Assembly (NCBI GenBank): GCA_040756515.1
Contig: JBFLYW010000026.1
Coordinates: 1 to 56,827, forward strand
Origin: DSXH01 sp020724325
GTDB lineage: Bacteria; Bacteroidota; Ignavibacteria; Ignavibacteriales; Melioribacteraceae
Direction: 5' to 3'
DNA: 56,827 nucleotides
Made by a program: the position numbers and the translations under genes. Every line of letters starts with the position of its first letter. Positions within the stretch are counted from its first letter, which is position 1. Shown here in pieces: positions 37,493 through 46,950 of this stretch. The notes beneath the pieces were generated by a model that was not told where the DNA came from, ran no database searches, and saw nothing but the letters and a program-made list of their open reading frames with translations.

Positions 37493-37567
37493 TGCTATTT
37501 TTAGTGTATCAATTTGATTTTGTAGTTAGCTTTAATTTAATTGGATATTGAATAAAAAGGTTGTTAT

Positions 37568-38443
37568 ATGGCTGATCCATTTCATTATAAGCAATTAATA
37601 GTTGAAAACTTTGGACACCTTACAAAGAATCAGAAAAAGATTGCACAGTATCTTATAGATCATCCTGAGGAATTGGCATTATCATCAATTGACCAGATTG
37701 CAAGCAAACTGAATGTTGGAAAGTCAACAATAGTTCGGCTGGCAAAAGCACTTGGCTACGAAGGATTCTTAGAGCTGAAGCTTGAGCTGTCAAACAAGCT
37801 GCGCAGCGATATAAGCCAGACAAAAAAATTTACTGAGACTCTAAAAGACCTTCAGCCTAAAGCCGACTTCATTTCTATTATTACAAATAATGAGATCAGA
37901 AATATTCAAACAACTGTTCAAAAAATTGATAAGAATTTGTTTAATAAGGCGATAAAGATTTTTATCTCTGCTGGTGAAATATATACATTAGGCTCTGGAA
38001 TAGCCTCTTTTCTAGCTGAAATAGCTGCGTATTATTTCAATAGAATGAATATGAAAACAAAAGCTTTTACGCATGGCAGTGTTAGTTTTGAAGAGCAAAT
38101 TATATCCTTGAAGAAAGGCGATGCACTTCTTATTATCAGCTTGCCGCCGTATTCATTATCAACAATCGAAGCTGCCGAGTCTGCTCATTACAAAGGTATT
38201 AAAATAGTTTCCATTACTGATCAAATCACTTCTCCCATTTCTCAATTTTCAGATGTAGTTTTTATATGCGATACTGACAATATTGTGTTCATTAATACTC
38301 TCAGCTCTATATTAACAATAATATATGCGCTTGCAACCGGAATCGGTTTAAGTGACAGGACCACTTCATTAACCTCCCTTTCACTTCTGGAGAAAATAGA
38401 ATCTGAGTATGGATTTGATATACACACAGATTTTTTCAAATAA
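37568..38443 (+). CDS. MurR/RpiR-family transcriptional regulator
   Basis: A 291-residue regulator with an N-terminal HTH_6 DNA-binding domain (about 1-80; LTKNQKKIAQYLIDHP, LNVGKSTIVRLAKALGYEGFLELK) and a C-terminal SIS sugar-phosphate-binding domain (about 115-270; YTLGSGIASFLAE, ALLIISLPPYS, IVSITDQITSPIS). RpiR-type proteins sense phosphosugars, MurR for example responding to N-acetylmuramate-6-P. Its place at the divergent centre of the locus makes it the likely controller of both arms, the TonB receptor included. The effector is not visible but is presumably a phosphorylated (amino) sugar. Confidence 0.92.
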   Translation: MADPFHYKQLIVENFGHLTKNQKKIAQYLIDHPEELALSSIDQIASKLNVGKSTIVRLAKALGYEGFLELKLELSNKLRSDISQTKKFTETLKDLQPKADFISIITNNEIRNIQTTVQKIDKNLFNKAIKIFISAGEIYTLGSGIASFLAEIAAYYFNRMNMKTKAFTHGSVSFEEQIISLKKGDALLIISLPPYSLSTIEAAESAHYKGIKIVSITDQITSPISQFSDVVFICDTDNIVFINTLSSILTIIYALATGIGLSDRTTSLTSLSLLEKIESEYGFDIHTDFFK

Positions 38444-38750
38444 TTTTTTTATAAATTCATTTCTTAATAGATAGTTCCTATTCTATCAGGTCTGCATCAG
38501 ACAGAACCACCTCAATCCTCTGCTTCCAATCAATAATAGTAATTATTAGCAAAATTAATCAAAAAACGAACAAAATAGGTAATAATGAGTCAAATATTTT
38601 CTTATTATAAAAAAAAAGAAATTTTTTTTTCATTTTCCCTTGACAAAAAAAAAATAGCTCATTATTTTGAAACCATAAGATTATGGAATCTTATTTTGAA
38701 TAGAAATTTAATTGTTGGAAGAAACATAATAACCTGAAAAGAGGCTTACT
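38444..38750 (+). other. Regulatory gap between rpiR-like gene and TonB receptor
   Basis: A 307-base gap. It contains a weak hairpin AGGTCTG-CAT-CAGAC (about 38489-38503), long A and T runs from 38610, and then the strong promoter at 38640-38668. The A/T runs could also serve as an upstream promoter element. No gene is seen. Confidence 0.6.
38640..38668 (+). promoter_or_regulatory. Promoter of the TonB-receptor operon
   Basis: TTGACA (38640-38645), a 17-base spacer starting with nine A, and TATTTT (38663-38668) followed by G. The design and most bases match the rRNA promoter at 22172-22200, including the A9 tract and CATTATTTT. The receptor gene starts 82 bases downstream. Confidence 0.75.
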
Positions 38751-41747
38751 ATGAAACGTTTGTACCACCTAAAAATGGTAAACTGTTTTTTGCTTTTGAC
38801 GAAACCATTCTTACTATCAAATCCAATAACTTCAAAGCTGCCTTCTCTCTTATTACAAAAACATTCTATAAAAATTTTAGTAATAATTTTATTAGTCTCT
38901 GCATGCTCTATACTAAATGCACAAAGCAACTCCTCGCTTAAAGGTGTGGTAGTAGATGCAGTTACGGGAGAAGCGCTGCCCGGAGCTAATGTAATAATTG
39001 TAGGCACTGCTTTGGGATGCGCAGCAGATCTATATGGCAACTACTATATTAAAAATCTTCCGCCTGGTGATATGACCGTTCGTGTAAGTTATGTTGGTTA
39101 TAAAACAATTGAGCAGAGTGTAAGGACATTTGAAAATAAAACTACTGAAATTAATTTCAGTCTGGAGTTTGAATCTATTGTAGGTGAAGTAATCGTAATA
39201 ACTGCCCAAGCCAAGGGACAGACAGAGGCAATCAATCAACAGCTATCAGCAAATGCTATTGTTAATATTGTATCTTCAGCCCGCATTCAGGAAATACCTG
39301 ATGCGAATGCTGCAGAGTCTGTTGGGCGCCTGCCAGGTGTTTCTATACTAAGAAGCGGCGGCGAGGGTAATAAAGTTGTTATCCGCGGACTTGCACCAAA
39401 ATATAATAATATACAGGTAGCCGGTATAAAGATGGCATCTACTGAAACAAGAGATCGAAGCGTGGATTTAAGTATGATTTCTCCTTACATGCTTGAAGGT
39501 ATTGAGGTCATTAAGGCTATAACCCCAGATATGGATGCAGATGCAATTGGAGGCACAGTAAATTTTAAATTAAAAGAAGCACCGAAAGGCTTTAAACACG
39601 ATTTCATATTACAAGGCGGTTATAATGATCTAAAAAATAAATACAACGATTATAAAATAGTTGGCAGTGGAAGCAGCCGCTTTTTTGATAATCAGCTTGG
39701 AGTATTTGGGCAAATAGATATAGAGCAAAGAAACAGAAGCTCGAACGTAATGAGCTCTGGTTATAGACTTAATTCGCCTGAATTAGATAAAGTTAACCCT
39801 GTTTACATTAACAGCCTGGGACTAAGTGATGTATCCAGAATTAAAAAACGCTACGGCGGTACAGTTGTGTTAGACTATGAATTACCTACAGGAAGCATTA
39901 TACTAAATAATTTTTTCAGTCTTAGCAATACTGATGCACAAAGCAGGAATGAATCTTATGAGATTGAACCCAATACTCATACTTATTCTACTTCATACAG
40001 TGAAAGAGAATTGAATGTGATGGTTAGCTCGTTGAATTATACTCAGGATTTTCCCTTCTTCAAAGTTGAAGCAGAAATATCTCATTCGTATTCAACGCAG
40101 AGATCCCCTGACTATGTTTCCTTTACATTTCAAGAAGCACGGGCGATGAAGAATGTTAACCTCAAAACTTCACCTTATAATCTTCCTAAGTACGCTATTG
40201 ATAGCATTCCGAACACATTCTTGACAGATGTCTTCCGCTCTAATGAATTGTCTCAAGACAGAGAGTTAGTTGGGTCTTTAAATTTAAGCGGGAATTTTAG
40301 TCTGCTTGAAAAGCTATCTGCAGTTTTAAAAATCGGCGGTAAATTTAGTTACAAAGACAGGAATTATGACTACGAAGCAAAAGGAGGTTTTTTTAACTTT
40401 GGCAGCGGGCAGGATGCGCGAGACGCAATTTTAAATGCCTTCCCCTGGATGAAAAAAACTGTGCCTTCCGGTTCTATCAACATGCCATATTCTCTTTTTA
40501 TTGACTATAACCATAAAAGTGGTACTTTCTTAAAGGGAAAATATTCATTAGGACCATCTGCAAATATTGGGCTAATGCGAGGTGTTATTGAAGTACTCGA
40601 AGGACTTGGCGGCAAATCGGAGGCGTACAGATACTATGATTTTTCCTCAAACACGAATGACTACTCAGGAAATGAATACTACAACGCCGGTTTTACGATG
40701 GCAGATTTTCAATTTAGTAATTTCCTTAAAGTGATTGCTGGTGCAAGGTATGAGGAAGTGAAAAGAGTTTATACTGCTGTTGGCGGAAATTCCTCTGAGG
40801 GGCTTCCACAGGTAAGGTATATGCACTTGGATACAACAACAACTGTTAAGCATTCAAATTGGCTTCCGATGGTTCACGTAAAATTCAAACCTCTCGATTG
40901 GTTCGATGTTAGATTTGCATATACTAATACATTATCAAGACCAGACTTTACCACAATCACTCCAAGATATAATATCGGCACAGAAGCAGTAACCTGGAAC
41001 AATTATAAATTGAAGCCAGCCCATTCAGAAAATCTAGATCTATATTTCTCTTTTCATGCAAATGCTCTTGGTTTATTTACGATTGGTGGATTCAAGAAGT
41101 ACATCCGTGATATGATTTTTGCTTCTTTCGGTAAAGTGCTTTTAGACCCTTCGACGATAGGGATGCCCCCAGAGGTAAAGGGAAGAACACTTTATACTTT
41201 TTTAAACAATGAACATCCCGTTAAATTATGGGGCATTGAATTAAGCTGGCAGACAAACTTTTGGTATTTACCTGGTTTTCTAAAGGGTCTCGTTTTGGAT
41301 GTAAACTACACTCATATCAATTCAGAGGCAAAGTATCCAAGAACAATAATTAAAAGTTCCTTCGTGCCGCGTCCTCCTTGGATATTGCAAACCGAGATAG
41401 ATACCTTTTATACTGCCAGAATGGTTACACAGCCTAATGATATAGTCAATATATCATTGGGTTATGATTACAAAGGATTCTCTATCCGGGGTTCTATTCT
41501 TTATCAGTCAAATATTTTTATAGCCACTAATTTTTGGCCAGAGCTAAGAGAAAATACAGATGACTTTTTAAGATGGGACCTTTCAGTAAAACAAGAGCTT
41601 CCGTGGGATGGATTTCAGCTTTTTGTTAACGTAACAAATATTTCGGGTGCAATGGATAGAGATATAAATGCTGGAAATAAATTCCCTTCATCAGAACAGT
41701 ATTACGGAACGGGTGTTGACGTAGGGATTAGATACAGACTAAAATAA
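38751..41747 (+). CDS. TonB-dependent outer-membrane receptor
   Basis: A 998-residue outer-membrane importer. A long N-terminus leads to the signal-peptide hydrophobic core (ILVIILLVSACSILNAQ, ending near residue 57). Then come a CarboxypepD_reg-like domain (about 62-145; LKGVVVDAVTGEALPGA), a plug domain (about 155-275; IPDANAAESVGRLPGVSIL, GGTVNFKLKEAPKG) and a 22-strand barrel to the C-terminal strand GVDVGIRYRLK. It imports large glycan fragments using TonB energy. No SusD-type partner lipoprotein follows, unlike classical Bacteroidota sugar loci. The ATG at 38751 has AGAGG upstream. A dedicated rRNA-like promoter drives it. Confidence 0.93.
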   Translation: MKRLYHLKMVNCFLLLTKPFLLSNPITSKLPSLLLQKHSIKILVIILLVSACSILNAQSNSSLKGVVVDAVTGEALPGANVIIVGTALGCAADLYGNYYIKNLPPGDMTVRVSYVGYKTIEQSVRTFENKTTEINFSLEFESIVGEVIVITAQAKGQTEAINQQLSANAIVNIVSSARIQEIPDANAAESVGRLPGVSILRSGGEGNKVVIRGLAPKYNNIQVAGIKMASTETRDRSVDLSMISPYMLEGIEVIKAITPDMDADAIGGTVNFKLKEAPKGFKHDFILQGGYNDLKNKYNDYKIVGSGSSRFFDNQLGVFGQIDIEQRNRSSNVMSSGYRLNSPELDKVNPVYINSLGLSDVSRIKKRYGGTVVLDYELPTGSIILNNFFSLSNTDAQSRNESYEIEPNTHTYSTSYSERELNVMVSSLNYTQDFPFFKVEAEISHSYSTQRSPDYVSFTFQEARAMKNVNLKTSPYNLPKYAIDSIPNTFLTDVFRSNELSQDRELVGSLNLSGNFSLLEKLSAVLKIGGKFSYKDRNYDYEAKGGFFNFGSGQDARDAILNAFPWMKKTVPSGSINMPYSLFIDYNHKSGTFLKGKYSLGPSANIGLMRGVIEVLEGLGGKSEAYRYYDFSSNTNDYSGNEYYNAGFTMADFQFSNFLKVIAGARYEEVKRVYTAVGGNSSEGLPQVRYMHLDTTTTVKHSNWLPMVHVKFKPLDWFDVRFAYTNTLSRPDFTTITPRYNIGTEAVTWNNYKLKPAHSENLDLYFSFHANALGLFTIGGFKKYIRDMIFASFGKVLLDPSTIGMPPEVKGRTLYTFLNNEHPVKLWGIELSWQTNFWYLPGFLKGLVLDVNYTHINSEAKYPRTIIKSSFVPRPPWILQTEIDTFYTARMVTQPNDIVNISLGYDYKGFSIRGSILYQSNIFIATNFWPELRENTDDFLRWDLSVKQELPWDGFQLFVNVTNISGAMDRDINAGNKFPSSEQYYGTGVDVGIRYRLK

Positions 41748-41787
41748 CTAACTCATATATAAATAATTCATTTCAGGAGGAATCAAA

Positions 41788-43491
41788 ATGAAAAAGAATT
41801 TAATAGTTCTTTCAGTTCTTATCTTTTTATTTACTCAATTGCCTGTGGCAGCACAAGCACCGGATACTGTATTGGTACCAAGTAAGGATTATCCTAACCC
41901 GGGAGACTTTAAGGATGTGCTCACAAAATTTATTGCAGGTGATACGACTGCAACTGGTCAAAGAAAAAACATCAATCGTGTTTATAAGCTGAAGAGGGGT
42001 GATTTTTATTTCCAGACAGGTCAGTTCCTCGCCCCAAAAGTTCCCTTAACTATTATTGCCGATAAGGATGATGGTACACCGCCGCCAGTTATTGCGCCCT
42101 GGCCCTTAGCAGATGGCAGTATCCCTAGAATTACTATTACTTTTTATCACAACACTTACTTAAAGAATCTTTACTTCCAGGGTATTTCCCCAACAGAATT
42201 GAGAAATGCTGCTGACAGACCGATTGTATTTATGGGTGATAGAAAAAAGCTAACTATAGAAAAGTGCATAGTTGAGGGATTTAGAAATGCTGGTGTTTGG
42301 AATGGGGGAGCTAATAATTCTTTCTTCTTCAAAGATAATATTTGGCGAAATAATAAAGCCACGGGGGCATTCTTCGGACAATTCTTTTTTAACACTGGTA
42401 CCGGAAATATTCCTTTGGATACAGTATATATTGTAAACAATACATTCTTTAATGGTAATTCTTATTTTATGTGTACAAATAGACAATATGCCAAATACGT
42501 AAGATTTGAGCACAATACATTATTTGTTAATCATGCTAATCCCTTTTACTCTCCTTATCTAAGCAATGCTGATATTAAGAACAATATTTTCTTCCTCCCA
42601 GCTACGGTGGGAGAAACAAATGCTGAGCGAATAGGCGGCTTTTACGATTGGGATAAGGAACGTTTGGCTGTTTTCAGTATTGATACAATTCCAACAGACA
42701 TGGCAAATACTTATGGAATCACTGATCAGAACCGAAGAATTAACTTTACCAATAATGCATATTTCTGGACTACAGCGCTTAAAGACTATTGGGCTGCTAA
42801 TGACACTGTTGATGGACCTATGTGGATGAATAACAGAACTATGGCGTTCTTTAACAATAAGGCAAAATACCCCAACCTAATCGAAAAAAATAATGTTGAA
42901 GTTGACCCGCAATTTAACACCAGCGTAATGGCATTGGCTGATAGTAACCTTGCATTCGTAAAATTATTCCGATCAAAGGGCAGCGGGCGTCTATATTACT
43001 ACAATCCATCAGGCGGTCCTATTTTCCCTAGCCGCTGGCCTATACCCGAAAATCTTGCTTACTCAAATGTAGCGTTGCAAAGTGCAGGAGATGATGGTTT
43101 TGCATTAGGTGATTTGAACTGGTTCCCAGCGCAAAAGAAAGCATGGGACAAACTTGTGAGTGTTAAAGACAATAACCATGGCATTGTACCTACAAACTTC
43201 TCGCTTTCAAATGCTTATCCAAATCCATTTAACCCAGAGACCAAGATTGAGTTTAATATTGCTATGGCTTCAAATGTTAGGCTTGCTATTTATAACATTC
43301 TTGGACAGCTGGTTAAGGTTTTGACGGATGGACAGTTGAATGCTGGCAGTTATTCTACTGTATGGAATGGTACAGACAATTTAGGCAATAAAGTTTCAAG
43401 CGGTATTTATTTATACAAGCTTCAAGCCACAACTGTTGGCGGGCAGTCAGGTACATTCAGTGCTGTAAAGAAACTTGTATTAATAAAATAA
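41788..43491 (+). CDS. Secreted right-handed beta-helix protein with T9SS sorting domain
   Basis: A 567-residue secreted protein with a strong ribosome binding site (AGGAGG). The signal peptide ends at AAAQA (about 23). A right-handed parallel beta-helix (about 60-330) follows, with stacked turns such as ITFYHNTYLKNLYFQGI, LTIEKCIVEGFRNAGV, VYIVNNTFFNG and FEHNTLFVNH. After a less clear segment, a type IX secretion C-terminal domain runs from about 480 to 567 (SNAYPNPFNPETKIEF, GIYLYKLQ, KKLVLIK). Beta-helix folds of this type include polysaccharide lyases and hydrolases, but I see no assignable catalytic set. Its position just after the TonB receptor suggests a glycan-cutting or glycan-binding surface protein. 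Confidence 0.85.
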   Translation: MKKNLIVLSVLIFLFTQLPVAAQAPDTVLVPSKDYPNPGDFKDVLTKFIAGDTTATGQRKNINRVYKLKRGDFYFQTGQFLAPKVPLTIIADKDDGTPPPVIAPWPLADGSIPRITITFYHNTYLKNLYFQGISPTELRNAADRPIVFMGDRKKLTIEKCIVEGFRNAGVWNGGANNSFFFKDNIWRNNKATGAFFGQFFFNTGTGNIPLDTVYIVNNTFFNGNSYFMCTNRQYAKYVRFEHNTLFVNHANPFYSPYLSNADIKNNIFFLPATVGETNAERIGGFYDWDKERLAVFSIDTIPTDMANTYGITDQNRRINFTNNAYFWTTALKDYWAANDTVDGPMWMNNRTMAFFNNKAKYPNLIEKNNVEVDPQFNTSVMALADSNLAFVKLFRSKGSGRLYYYNPSGGPIFPSRWPIPENLAYSNVALQSAGDDGFALGDLNWFPAQKKAWDKLVSVKDNNHGIVPTNFSLSNAYPNPFNPETKIEFNIAMASNVRLAIYNILGQLVKVLTDGQLNAGSYSTVWNGTDNLGNKVSSGIYLYKLQATTVGGQSGTFSAVKKLVLIK

Positions 43492-43871
43492 CTTTACGCA
43501 AAAATTCTGAACTCAACCCCGCATCCACTTCTCTTAGTAAGTGAATGGATGCGGGGAACCAGTTTGGATACTTTAGAAACAGATTCAGCGTAAGGTGAGT
43601 TAATATAATAAATGTTGAACCTACGGAATTTAATTACCCCAGTACACACAACGATTTATACACTGGGGATTAATCCTGTTATTGATATACAATTAATTAG
43701 CAGATAAAACCGTGTAGTGAATTGAGTGTATCCTTTACACCTGAAATATAATTATGCAATGGTTCATTACTCTCAGGATTACTTAGTTTGCTCTCATGCT
43801 CATATTCACAGCTTTCGGAATACATTAAAAAATTGCAGGGTCTTTGACATATCAAATAAGAGAAAACTAAA
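43492..43871. other. Intergenic region with two strong hairpins
   Basis: A 380-base gap. CCCCGCATCCA (43517-43527) pairs with TGGATGCGGGG (43546-43556), with an inner CACTT/AAGTG. CCCCAGT (43637-43643) pairs with ACTGGGG (43662-43668). Neither is followed by a T-run on the plus strand. They may stabilise the upstream receptor/beta-helix mRNA. A short open frame on the minus strand (43697-43897) overlaps the next gene and looks spurious. Confidence 0.7.
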
Positions 43872-45311
43872 ATGAAAACCAGAACAATATCCACCACAGG
43901 CAGATTACTTTTTATATTATTGATTACAGTTTGGCTTCAATCAAATTTGTTAGCTCAGAATATCGTTACCAAGACGAGGGGAGTATGGCTGTGGGGAAGT
44001 ACGCTTAGTCAGCAAGGCAGCTCGACTGTTGTAAACAAATTAAAAGATAATTACGTTAATAAAGTTTATCTGTTAGTAAAGGGTACAGCAGGAACAAAGA
44101 TTTCAGAATCCCTTCTAAATCAATTTATTACCGATGCGCATGCAAAGGGCATAGAAGTTCACCTCTGGTATATTATTAGTGAGGATGGCGCTTATATTTC
44201 GGCGAATCCCGATGCTGTTGTCTATTTCTCTCCTAAACCCGGTACCAATAATAATCCATATCGTAGGACTGGCACAGTAGTAAACCTTCTTTATCCCGGG
44301 TATAAAGATTACGTAATGAATAACATTGGATACTACTTGAAAAATTTTAACTGCGACGGAATACATCTTGACGAAACAAGATACTACCATTTGCGTCATT
44401 CGTTCGATCAGCATCATCTCAAAAAAGCCAATTCGCTCGGTATAGATACTGCTCGGGTACTTAATCTGTTTAGAAATGATTACGATAATATTGCAACGAC
44501 TGGTTTTATTGACCTATATGCTTCAGGAGATTCTGATGTAGTTAAATGGGTAAATATGAGGAAAGATGTTATTTATGATTACACCAAATCCGTTAAAGAT
44601 TCAATACAGAAGATTAAGCCGGGCATTAAATTAAGTTCGGCATTTATGGCGGAAGCTTCCTATCACCCTAATACAGCTGACGTGCACTATTCTCAAAATT
44701 ATTCTCTTCATTCTCCTTTGCTGGATGAGATTATTCCGATGGCGTATTACAGTCTATATGGTAAAACGACTCTATGGGTAAAAGAAGTTACGGCAGGTGC
44801 TGTATCCCGTGTAAGCTCAAATTGTAAAATTTCTACCGGTTACCAAACATTTGATCCCACTACATCCAAAGAGGTGAAAGAGCAGATTCAATATGCTCTT
44901 GAGGGGGGAACATTCGGACTTGTGAATTTTCGATATGGTTCAACCAGCGATGCCGAGTGGGCAGTAATTAAAGAGGAATATAAAAAAATCTATGATGTCG
45001 AAGTATCCGTAGAGGAAGAAAATGGATTAGGTGAAATACCGGCAGGTTTCAGTTTAGAACAGAATTATCCCAATCCGTTTAATCCGAGTACAACTATCAG
45101 TTATCAACTGGCTAATGGCGGATATGTTCAATTAAAAGTTTACGATGTTTTAGGAAGAGAAGTTGCAACCTTAGTTGATGAATACAAACAACCTGGTCGA
45201 TACAGTTCTACGTTCTACACTCTACGTTCTACACTTTCTTCCGGCGTTTACTTTTATCGTTTAACAACTCCAACAAGTACACTAACAAAAAAGATGATCC
45301 TGATGAAATGA
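43872..45311 (+). CDS. GHL10-like secreted glycoside hydrolase, paralogue 1 (with T9SS domain)
   Basis: A 479-residue secreted protein. The signal peptide ends at LLAQN (about 30). A TIM-barrel domain (about 35-380) related to the GHL10/DUF187 group follows, with TRGVWLWG, VHLWYIISED, NLLYPGYKDYVM and the active-site strand CDGIHLDETRY (D162, D167, E168). The C-terminus (about 395-479) is a T9SS sorting domain with NYPNPFNP. The GHL10 family includes E. coli DigH, which cuts bare peptidoglycan glycan strands. It is the first of four tandem paralogues. A 14-bp tandem repeat (TCTACGTTCTACAC, 45207-45234) lies within the sorting domain. The substrate is inferred only by family. Confidence 0.85.
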   Translation: MKTRTISTTGRLLFILLITVWLQSNLLAQNIVTKTRGVWLWGSTLSQQGSSTVVNKLKDNYVNKVYLLVKGTAGTKISESLLNQFITDAHAKGIEVHLWYIISEDGAYISANPDAVVYFSPKPGTNNNPYRRTGTVVNLLYPGYKDYVMNNIGYYLKNFNCDGIHLDETRYYHLRHSFDQHHLKKANSLGIDTARVLNLFRNDYDNIATTGFIDLYASGDSDVVKWVNMRKDVIYDYTKSVKDSIQKIKPGIKLSSAFMAEASYHPNTADVHYSQNYSLHSPLLDEIIPMAYYSLYGKTTLWVKEVTAGAVSRVSSNCKISTGYQTFDPTTSKEVKEQIQYALEGGTFGLVNFRYGSTSDAEWAVIKEEYKKIYDVEVSVEEENGLGEIPAGFSLEQNYPNPFNPSTTISYQLANGGYVQLKVYDVLGREVATLVDEYKQPGRYSSTFYTLRSTLSSGVYFYRLTTPTSTLTKKMILMK

Positions 45312-45417
45312 TTTGGCTGAGCTATAAATCTATTAATATAGATACCCTTACGGCTGATTGTAAGAGTTAACAGCATATATCTAAAATGTTTTTAAAATTT
45401 TTAATTAGAGGAATATA

Positions 45418-46548
45418 ATGAGAACAAAAATTAACCGTTATCTGCTGCTGGTTTTGCTGCTGTTTTCTTTTTTTCAAGTTCATATATATGCTCAGTCAAC
45501 CACGACAAGAGGGGTTTGGTTGTGGGGCAGAACACTTGATTCAGAGAGCAGTAAGACAGTAGTGAATAAACTAAAGGATAATTACATTAATAAAGTTTAT
45601 CTGTTAGTTAAAGGTACAGCAGGAATAAAAATTTCGCCAGCTATTCTAAAACAATTTATTACCGATGCGCATGCAGAGGGCATGGAAGTTCACCTCTGGT
45701 ATATTGTTAGTGAGGATTCCACTTATATTTCGGCTAACCCCGATGCAGTTGTCTATCTCGCTCCTAAACCAGGTACCAATAATAAGCCATATCCCAGAAC
45801 TGGTAAAGTAGTAAACCTTCTTTATCCAGGGTACAAAGATTACGTAATGGATAACATTAGATACTACTTAGAAAATTTTGACTGCGACGGAATACATCTT
45901 GACGAAATGAGATACTACAATTTGGTTCATTCGTTCGATCAATACCACTTAGCGCGTGCAGACTCTTTGGGAATAAACACACAGCGCCTTCTTAATTTCT
46001 TTAATGAAAATTATGATTATTATGCGCCAAAGGGCGGTGTTGTTGATGATGGCGGATTTGTTAATTTATATAAAAGCGGAGATGAAGACGTTACCGGCTG
46101 GGTTAACATGCGCAATAATATTGTTTATGATTACTTCAAATCCGTTAAAGATTTAATTCAATTGGTAAAACCGGGAATTCCTTTGACTGCCGCTTTTATG
46201 GCGGAAGCATCTGTAACTCCGGAGGCGGCAGATGTTTATTATGCTCAAAATTATTCTCTTCATTCTCCACTGATAGATGAAATAATGCCTATGGCATATT
46301 TCCTTGAATACGATGAACCTACTACCTGGGTAAAAGAAGTTACGGAAGGAGCAATAAAACAGGTAGAGCCAAAATACAAAATAAGTATTGGCATACAAAC
46401 TTATGATGGTGTTACTCCTGAACAGGTAAAAGAACAGATAGATTATTCTTGGGATGGAGGATCGCCGGGTATAGTGATTTTCAGATACTGCTCAACTACA
46501 CCGGAGCATTGGAAAGTGGTAAAAGAGATGTTTAAAAAAATGAAGTGA
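45418..46548 (+). CDS. GHL10-like secreted glycoside hydrolase, paralogue 2 (no sorting domain)
   Basis: A 376-residue paralogue with signal peptide ending IYAQ (about 26) and the same TIM barrel: RGVWLWG, VHLWYIVSED, NLLYPGYKDYVM, CDGIHLDEMRY (D157, D162, E163). It stops right after the barrel (EMFKKMK) and lacks the T9SS sorting domain of paralogues 1 and 3, so it may stay in the periplasm or be released. The inserts NYDYYAPKGGVVDDGG and SGDEDVTGWV are shared with paralogue 4 but not with 1 and 3. It starts with AGAGGAATATA upstream of ATG. Its signal peptide is nearly identical in DNA to that of paralogue 3. Confidence 0.83.
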   Translation: MRTKINRYLLLVLLLFSFFQVHIYAQSTTTRGVWLWGRTLDSESSKTVVNKLKDNYINKVYLLVKGTAGIKISPAILKQFITDAHAEGMEVHLWYIVSEDSTYISANPDAVVYLAPKPGTNNKPYPRTGKVVNLLYPGYKDYVMDNIRYYLENFDCDGIHLDEMRYYNLVHSFDQYHLARADSLGINTQRLLNFFNENYDYYAPKGGVVDDGGFVNLYKSGDEDVTGWVNMRNNIVYDYFKSVKDLIQLVKPGIPLTAAFMAEASVTPEAADVYYAQNYSLHSPLIDEIMPMAYFLEYDEPTTWVKEVTEGAIKQVEPKYKISIGIQTYDGVTPEQVKEQIDYSWDGGSPGIVIFRYCSTTPEHWKVVKEMFKKMK

Positions 46549-46950
46549 GATGAGAAATAAAAATTCTCATGGTTTCAAAAATCTTAGAGTTTTAGGCGAG
46601 ATTAACTTAACTCGTTATGTGAAATAGAAACAGCGTGAAGGAAACTGTTAAACCAATTAATAATTAGATTTTTGATTCATTAACACCGTGATTAATCCCG
46701 ATGCTATTGAAAAAAGATCAATATTAACTGATGTTATGCATACGTTCAAAAAGCCTTAGCCACCAAAACACAAAGGCACGAAAAAATATCAAAAAACAAG
46801 TAAATACCATATTTACACTTGGTGTTTTAGTGATTTAATGGCAAAAAAATTATCCATTGCATAACATCTAATATTAATATCTGTTTCAACGGTTTCCCAA
46901 ATAAGATGTTAATTAGAGATGTTTTAAAGATATTTAATTGGAGGCATTTA
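46549..46950. other. Intergenic region with a nested inverted-repeat element
   Basis: A 402-base gap between paralogues 2 and 3. Its core, 46719-46881, is a nested imperfect inverted repeat (separate entry). The flanks are AT-rich without an evident gene. Around 46900 a short open frame joins into the start of paralogue 3, but the ribosome binding site TTGGAGG at about 46938 fixes the real start at 46951. Confidence 0.75.
46719..46881. mobile_element. MITE-like nested inverted repeat
   Basis: Outer arms 46719-46740 and 46858-46881 (core GATGTTATGCA / TGCATAACATC, flanked by ATATTAA / TTAATAT) enclose inner imperfect arms 46759-46783 (GCCACCAAAACACAAAGG...) and 46816-46842 (...GTGTTTTAGTGATTTAATGGC). 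No open frame is present. About 160 bp with terminal inversions fits a small non-autonomous element or a mobile palindrome. No target-site duplication could be confirmed by eye. Confidence 0.6.

Noticed and set aside
43844..43849. TTGACA just upstream of the first GHL10-like paralogue
   Set aside because: Only 28 bases separate it from the ATG and no TATTTT-like box stands 17 bases downstream.
43697..43897. 66-residue open frame on the minus strand upstream of the GHL10-like array
   Set aside because: It overlaps the start and signal peptide of the real plus-strand gene and resembles no protein.
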